From positions 310,001 to 374,000 of the forward strand of contig JAQOTA010000008.1 of assembly GCA_029532415.1 (NCBI GenBank): a stretch of 64,000 bases of DNA, given 5' to 3'. Numbering within the stretch: position 1 is the first letter of the stretch; every line of letters begins with the position of its first letter. The notes under the pieces are model-generated. The model did not search any database. It had not been told where the DNA came from and worked only from the letters and a program-made list of their open reading frames with translations. Made by a program: the position numbers and the translations under genes. Of this stretch, positions 59,493-64,000 are shown piece by piece. This DNA is from Marasmius tenuissimus. Taxonomy: Eukaryota; Basidiomycota; Agaricomycetes; Agaricales; Marasmiaceae.

Positions 59493-60630
59493 TCCAGTGG
59501 TGCCAAGAACGGGGAAGTCTTGTAGAATAGATGAGAAGACAAGGTGATTCGGTGTGTATAGCTGGTGGTGGGGGAGAGGAACACGCAGAGGCTCACTGTA
59601 TATCCTTATGTGAGATATGCTACTGGCCTCGTGGTCTACGTGCTGTGTTCGACTTCACTATATCCGCCAACCAGTGCTCTCGAGCACATTCGTGGCACTA
59701 TCGCGTTGTTCAGGATCTATCATAACAGCAACTTGCTGTTGTGATGGGCTTCGTGCGTGATCCCTACTAGAACGCAGAGCCGCAGCAAGGTGTTGGGAAG
59801 ATTAGATCGAACAAGAACTGTTGATAGGACACTGACCATGATACCGGCACGCCTTATTTGACATATCAATGTCGGGAACTTGGCGGATTCAAGAACCCAA
59901 GAATCGCGAATCTAGCGCCCTTGTAATCGTTATACAAGTGTATTAGGGACTGACGTTAGCCGTTAAGTGTGAAAATCGCATCAAGTTCGAAGATTCGACC
60001 CCGCCATTGGGACTTATCACGACATATCTGTTCAGGCACTAGATGGCCCGGGCAGAACCCTTCTGATTTTCTTCTACGGTACTGATCGTCCAGCACAGTA
60101 ATGGTCAACCCACGGTGTAGAGCCAGAATGACTCACAGGCTTGTGGTCAGCGGCGAATTGGTAGCTTGAAAGGGCCGGGGCCCCTTTTCTCAGAGCGGAA
60201 GAACTTCAATAGTGAAGGCGGTGGTATGATACCGAGCCAATGATTGGAATGAAAAGACTTTGACATTGCCAACATTGAGTCCTACTCGCGACTTAGATTG
60301 ATCGGTGCTAAATCCTATGCGATCTTCTCAGCCAAAATCATTACGAGGATTCGCTCTGTAGTGAGAGATGCGGCAGCGTGAGAAGGGAAACTGATGAGAT
60401 GAAAAATCATGCTCTGTCTGATCTCTTGTTACTGAATGAATCTTTATTTGTTGACCCCACGTTAAATATAGACTTAAGAGCCGGGAACTCGGCGTTCTCG
60501 TTGAGAGGCCCGTAAACTCGGTCTTTGAAGGGGAGATACACTCGCGACCCAAGCTGACCGTATGAGATAGAAGTTCAGATCAGCGGCGGACCCGATTTGG
60601 AACTCTCGCATGTGGTTTTCCCCTCCCACC
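59493..60630. other. Upstream region shared by P4 and a divergent gene
   Basis: About 1.1 kb between the P4 start (minus) and a plus-strand start at 60641. It is expected to hold both promoters. No coding signal seen. Confidence 0.4.
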
Positions 60631-60640
60631 ATGCTCAGCC

Positions 60641-61106
60641 ATGTTCCCGCTCTCAAGACCTCTGGGTCTCGACGCAAATTTCTCGGTCAACATCAAGTCT
60701 ACCTTGGATTGCTACTCATCCAGGTATCCGTCCCTCAAGGCAGACTCAGAATTGCAGAATTCGGTACTCTTGTCACCTAAGCCACGCCGGGCCCAGGGCA
60801 TCTTTGAGGTAAGTGAGCAAGATGTTTCTTTTTTTCTCTCGCACGTTCGAGACACTGACAAAAGAACAATATATCCCTGAGATTAACCGTGCCAGAATCT
60901 GACTTTCATGCTGGTAACCCAGGTGAAACCCTGAAAGTTCGGACACAATACTGTACGTGTTCTCGACCTTCGAACTCCCTTCCGCTGACTCATTGTCAAA
61001 ACCAATCCTCACTGCCGCTTTTAAACTCCTCAGGATCCTCAATGCTTATGTTTTTGGGTCGCGCTCTATAGGGAATGAGACAATCCTATACGCCATATGC
61101 ATGTGA
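60641..61106 (+). CDS. Small three-exon gene divergent from P4
   Basis: Exons 60641-60808, 60865-60952 and 61036-61106, with introns of 56 and 83 nt (GTAAGT..AAAG and GTACGT..CTCAG) and consistent phase, give a 109-aa product. Segments: MFPLSRPLGLDANFSVNIKS, LQNSVLLSPKPRRAQGIFE, NNISLRLTVPESDFHAGNPG, ETLKVRTQYW, ILNAYVFGSRSIGNETIL. The mix of short beta-like stretches suggests a small folded domain, but no family is recognised. Its start lies in the same duplicated context as the ATGs at 31119 and 40293, where the frame is lost. Confidence 0.4.
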
Positions 61107-62155
61107 TGAGTATTTCAGTGGCCATTTATACCTCTCGCTCACGTGGCTTCTAATACATCTGATAGCGGTCAAATTCTCAGAAGACAAAACTTGCCCTCTC
61201 GAGCGGGACCATGTCGCTTCTGAAGACCTGAGTAATCTTGTTTAAGTCCCAGATGAGTAGGTGACTGGAATAGTATACAGACGCAAGCCGACAAGTCATG
61301 GTAGTAACGGTGGTAATTGTGGTACCAGGTAATGGAGTTGGTTCGGGTGGAGTCCAAACTTCCGAATGTTGGCCGTAGGCAACCTGCTTCGGAAATTCTG
61401 CCCCTGGTTTTCTCTTCTGACGACAATGACTGCATTCAGCGTCTCAATATGATTTTTGAGCAATCTGTTGATGTCATATCCAGCCGATGTTTGTATATGT
61501 ACGCAAGCTCAAGGATCTGAAGACTCAACTCGGCGGGGAAAAACCTATGTATATTTCGGCTGGCTACTACTGTTGTATCTTGGATGCAACCCGTGGGCGA
61601 ATGACTCGGTATTCCTGTTCAATTTACTGGGGACGCATGGGAGGCAGAACTAATAAATGGCACGTTCGCTATGCTCACTCTGACGAGTTATATTCACGAA
61701 ACTTACCCTCTCGAGCGAGACTAGATCGCCTCCTGAAGTCATTTTGTTCAAGTCCCAAACGAATATATGGGTGAAACAGTCTACGGTGAGAATGACGAGT
61801 CATGGTGGTGATGATGGGTAAAGAGACTGGTTGGGCAGAGTCCGGACCTCCGGATATTGGTCATGACTCATAGGTAACTTGCTTTGGAAACTCTGCCCCT
61901 GTGTTCCCCACTGACCACGATGTCTGTTTTCAGCGTCTCAATTGGATCTTTGAGCAATCTGTCATTTCAAATCCGGCCTACGTTGTGTATCACTGCATGT
62001 ATGCGAGCTCGAGGATCCGAAGGCTCGACTACTCGAGTGAGAACCTGTGTATATTTCGGCTTGCTGCTACCATTATATCTTAGACACAATCAATGGACAA
62101 ATGATTCGGTAATATGTTCCGTGAGCTAGATTTTAGTGGGGTTGGAGGAGGCAGG
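61107..62155. other. Intergenic with an internal diverged duplication
   Basis: Segments near 61320-61560 and 61810-62060 resemble each other (CTCTGCCCCTG, CAGCGTCTCAAT, TTGAGCAATCTG, CTATGTATATTTCGGCT/CTGTGTATATTTCGGCT), an imperfect direct repeat about 490 bases apart. Frames within are short. No gene supported. Confidence 0.5.
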
Positions 62156-62159
62156 TATC

Positions 62160-62330
62160 GGTGATGCACTAAGGTGAAAATGATTTTTCATCCTTCCTTC
62201 ACACTCACGGGAATATCTCTCTGAATTGTGTTTTGCTTCTTCTAGGGTCCGAATTCTCGGCGGGATGGATGTTGTTCCGCATGTCGGATTTACAGACAAT
62301 GGTAGTCAATATAGTCAGGTGATGTGGATG
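62160..62330. repeat. Duplicated 3' flank block of family P (P5 copy), interrupted
   Basis: Related to 35880-36180 (CTTCCTTCACACTCACGGGA, CATGTCGGATTTACAGAC). The match breaks at 62331 and resumes at about 63627, which defines an insertion. Confidence 0.6.
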
Positions 62331-63626
62331 CATCAGCAAACCTACATCGGTATTATGGGTATTGTAGAATACGATAATACCCATTCGTAATACCATACCA
62401 GTAGGTATTGTATAATGTATCCTAAATATTATAAAATACCGTATAAGACCATCTATCTTGCACAAGACCAAAGGGTTTGAGCGGGCAATGCACCGAAATA
62501 CGGCTCATAATACGACTTGAGGCGCACACAATACAGACACAATATTATTCAATACGGACGGAAAAGGACGAAAAATAATTGTATTTGGGGCTATATACGT
62601 TACAAAGAGACAGATCTATTATCACAATACATATAACGGACCATATACCAGCACAACTACCCCTCGACTATTCTCTGAGCTCATCTTTGTACTTTGCGCG
62701 CCGAAGATAGCTAATGGAGGCAGGTCAGAAAAAGCGCACACCGAGAGAAGGTAGTGGACACACCTAATTGGTAGCAAACAAGTGGAGGGTGCAAGTGAGG
62801 ATTTGAGCTGTGGAGGGCGTTGAAACATAAACTGAGATGTAAATGAACACACACAATGATGTCGTTGAGGGTAGCTTGCAAAGGTTGCCTTTGCTAACAT
62901 GTTTTGATGTTACAAGTAGGTCAGAAGCTAGTTGAAAGCGCAACATGAATTGGAATACATACTTTGAGGACTATCCGGCAGCCTTGAGCAGAGGTTCCAA
63001 CCCAGAGAGGATATCGTTGATTGAATGGTGAATAGATCGACTGTGGTTGCCTTAACCGCTGGAAAAGCCCTGCATGGAGTGAAGACAGCAGTTTCAGTAA
63101 GTGGGCTTGAGGAGAGGACATGGAGTCCACGCACCTTGTGACTAACACTGGAATCACATAGACCTACAAATTCGACGCGACATAGATATTGAATTTGAGG
63201 GCAGGGGGGAATGGGACGGGCATAGGACTAAGGATGAACAAAAAGGTCCGCCCATCGGGCCGGGTAACTATGTAGGGCGTGAAAGCCACTCGGAAGTTGC
63301 CGAGAAACTGTGCAGTTCCAAATATTTTCACACTACATAAATCGAGCCGCACCATATATTTCTCTTCAGATGCTAAGTTCAACTTGAACCACTCAGGTCA
63401 GATATAATAATGTATAATATTGGATAGTCTACATATTACTTGTTGTACAAATTGTATAAGTGCTTTAGCTTGAGAAGCCGACTGGCCTGTGAGTATGTCT
63501 TACGGACGTTGTGTTCGTATTGCGTGCAGCTTGCGGGGTGAACTAGGTATTGCGCGTATTTGGCTTCAAATCAGTAATACTCACAAGACTTAAAAGCCGC
63601 CTAATACTTGTGTAGCTTTGCTGATG
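62331..63626. mobile_element. Candidate 1.3-kb DNA transposon insertion with short TIRs
   Basis: Left end CATCAGCAAACCTACA and right end (reversed) CATCAGCAAAGCTACA differ by one base. The insert interrupts the P5 3' flank, which is continuous in the P2 and P3 copies. GATGTG occurs at both borders (62321-62326 and 63623-63628) and may be part of a target duplication, so the exact ends are uncertain by a few bases. The interior holds AT-rich GGTATT-type repeats and minus frames such as 63164-63382 (YMVRLDLCSVKIFGTAQFLG). No transposase domain is recognised, so it is probably non-autonomous. Confidence 0.55.
62349..62394. repeat. 46-base imperfect palindrome near the element's left end
   Basis: GGTATTA..TGGGTATT is mirrored by AATACCCA..TAATACC, giving a foldable hairpin. 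Further GGTATTGTA copies follow to about 62420. Confidence 0.65.
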
Positions 63627-63746
63627 TGTGAACTATTAAACTAAGATAGACTTCAAAGTTCCATAGTTATGGCCTCCGCTGTATATAGATTGGGTCTCCT
63701 CAATTCCTTAAATTTCTCAGTCGCTGCAATTGTCTCGACCTTTGAG

Positions 63747-64000
63747 TCAGTGCTCCTCCTCTGAGGGCTGGTGGGTACTGCCTTCCTTCTTACTCCGTTG
63801 AAAGCCAACAAAGATACGTTGACAGTGATTGGCCAAAGTGCTGCGAAAAGATCGAATACGATTCGAGGCTTTGCGCATTGCAGGTCGGTGGGGCTTGCTC
63901 TCATCGCCGGGCGAACTTGGTATTGGTGCGAGTACGTGGTCGTTCAGTGATGTACTGAATTTAGAATGGCGCTCAAACAGTCCTGTTTTGTGCAGCACAT
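63747..64000 (-). CDS. Family P copy P5, 3' end only (cut by window edge)
   Basis: Terminal exon ending at 63747, with LHKTGLFERHSKFSTSLNDH and RKASNRIRSFRSTLANHCQR closely matching P3, and the same final SEEEH-type end. The rest of the gene lies beyond the right edge. The copy is in the same orientation as the others. Confidence 0.7.
   Translation of the reverse strand, partial: VLHKTGLFERHSKFSTSLNDHVLAPIPSSPGDESKPHRPAMRKASNRIRSFRSTLANHCQRIFVGFQRSKKEGSTHQPSEEEH

Overview
This window looks like accessory, repeat-rich DNA from a basidiomycete fungus of the Agaricomycetes. The evidence is short introns of about 48-63 nt with GT..AG borders and CTAAC-type branch sites, an F-box/LRR family with an N-terminal coiled coil, a DUF6589-type protein, and Copia retrotransposons. 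A Rhizoctonia-like (Cantharellales) genome is a reasonable guess but is not proven here. I see no tRNA, rRNA, CRISPR array or bacterial operon.

Layout. 1-213 is the 5' end of a lineage-specific gene that I call family P. 1.8-3.0 kb is an AGGCC-rich degenerate repeat field. 4.6-5.3 kb is a decayed family P copy. 5.65-9.15 kb is an intact three-exon DUF6589 gene, tail-to-tail with a truncated, frameshifted RecQ-like helicase (9.2-10.5 kb). 10,855-13,150 is a non-coding transposable element with long terminal inverted repeats, a 7-bp target duplication and two clusters of the palindrome GGGTATACCC. 15,520-21,659 is a head-to-head inverted Copia duplication sitting in a broken multi-pass membrane-protein gene; an intact paralogue lies at 23.2-24.9 kb.

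From 27 kb to the right edge the window is a segmental duplication array. Family P copies lie, all on the minus strand, at 27.1-29.8, 36.3-38.9, 50.8-53.5, 56.9-59.5 and 63.7->64.0 kb. Two also have an F-box/LRR gene on the same strand next to them (32.3-34.0 kb intact, 42.6-44.4 kb pseudogene), and upstream of each is a related block from which short plus-strand genes appear to diverge.

Working through the second family P copy exon by exon gives 11 exons and 690 codons in one consistent frame, including a GC-AG intron kept in four copies. Copies P3 and P4 look intact, P1 has two frameshifts, and P2 has ACG where the others have ATG. The function of family P is unknown; its repeated birth and decay together with F-box genes suggests fast-evolving accessory functions. 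How the DUF6589 gene, the helicase remnant and the TIR element relate is inference only.
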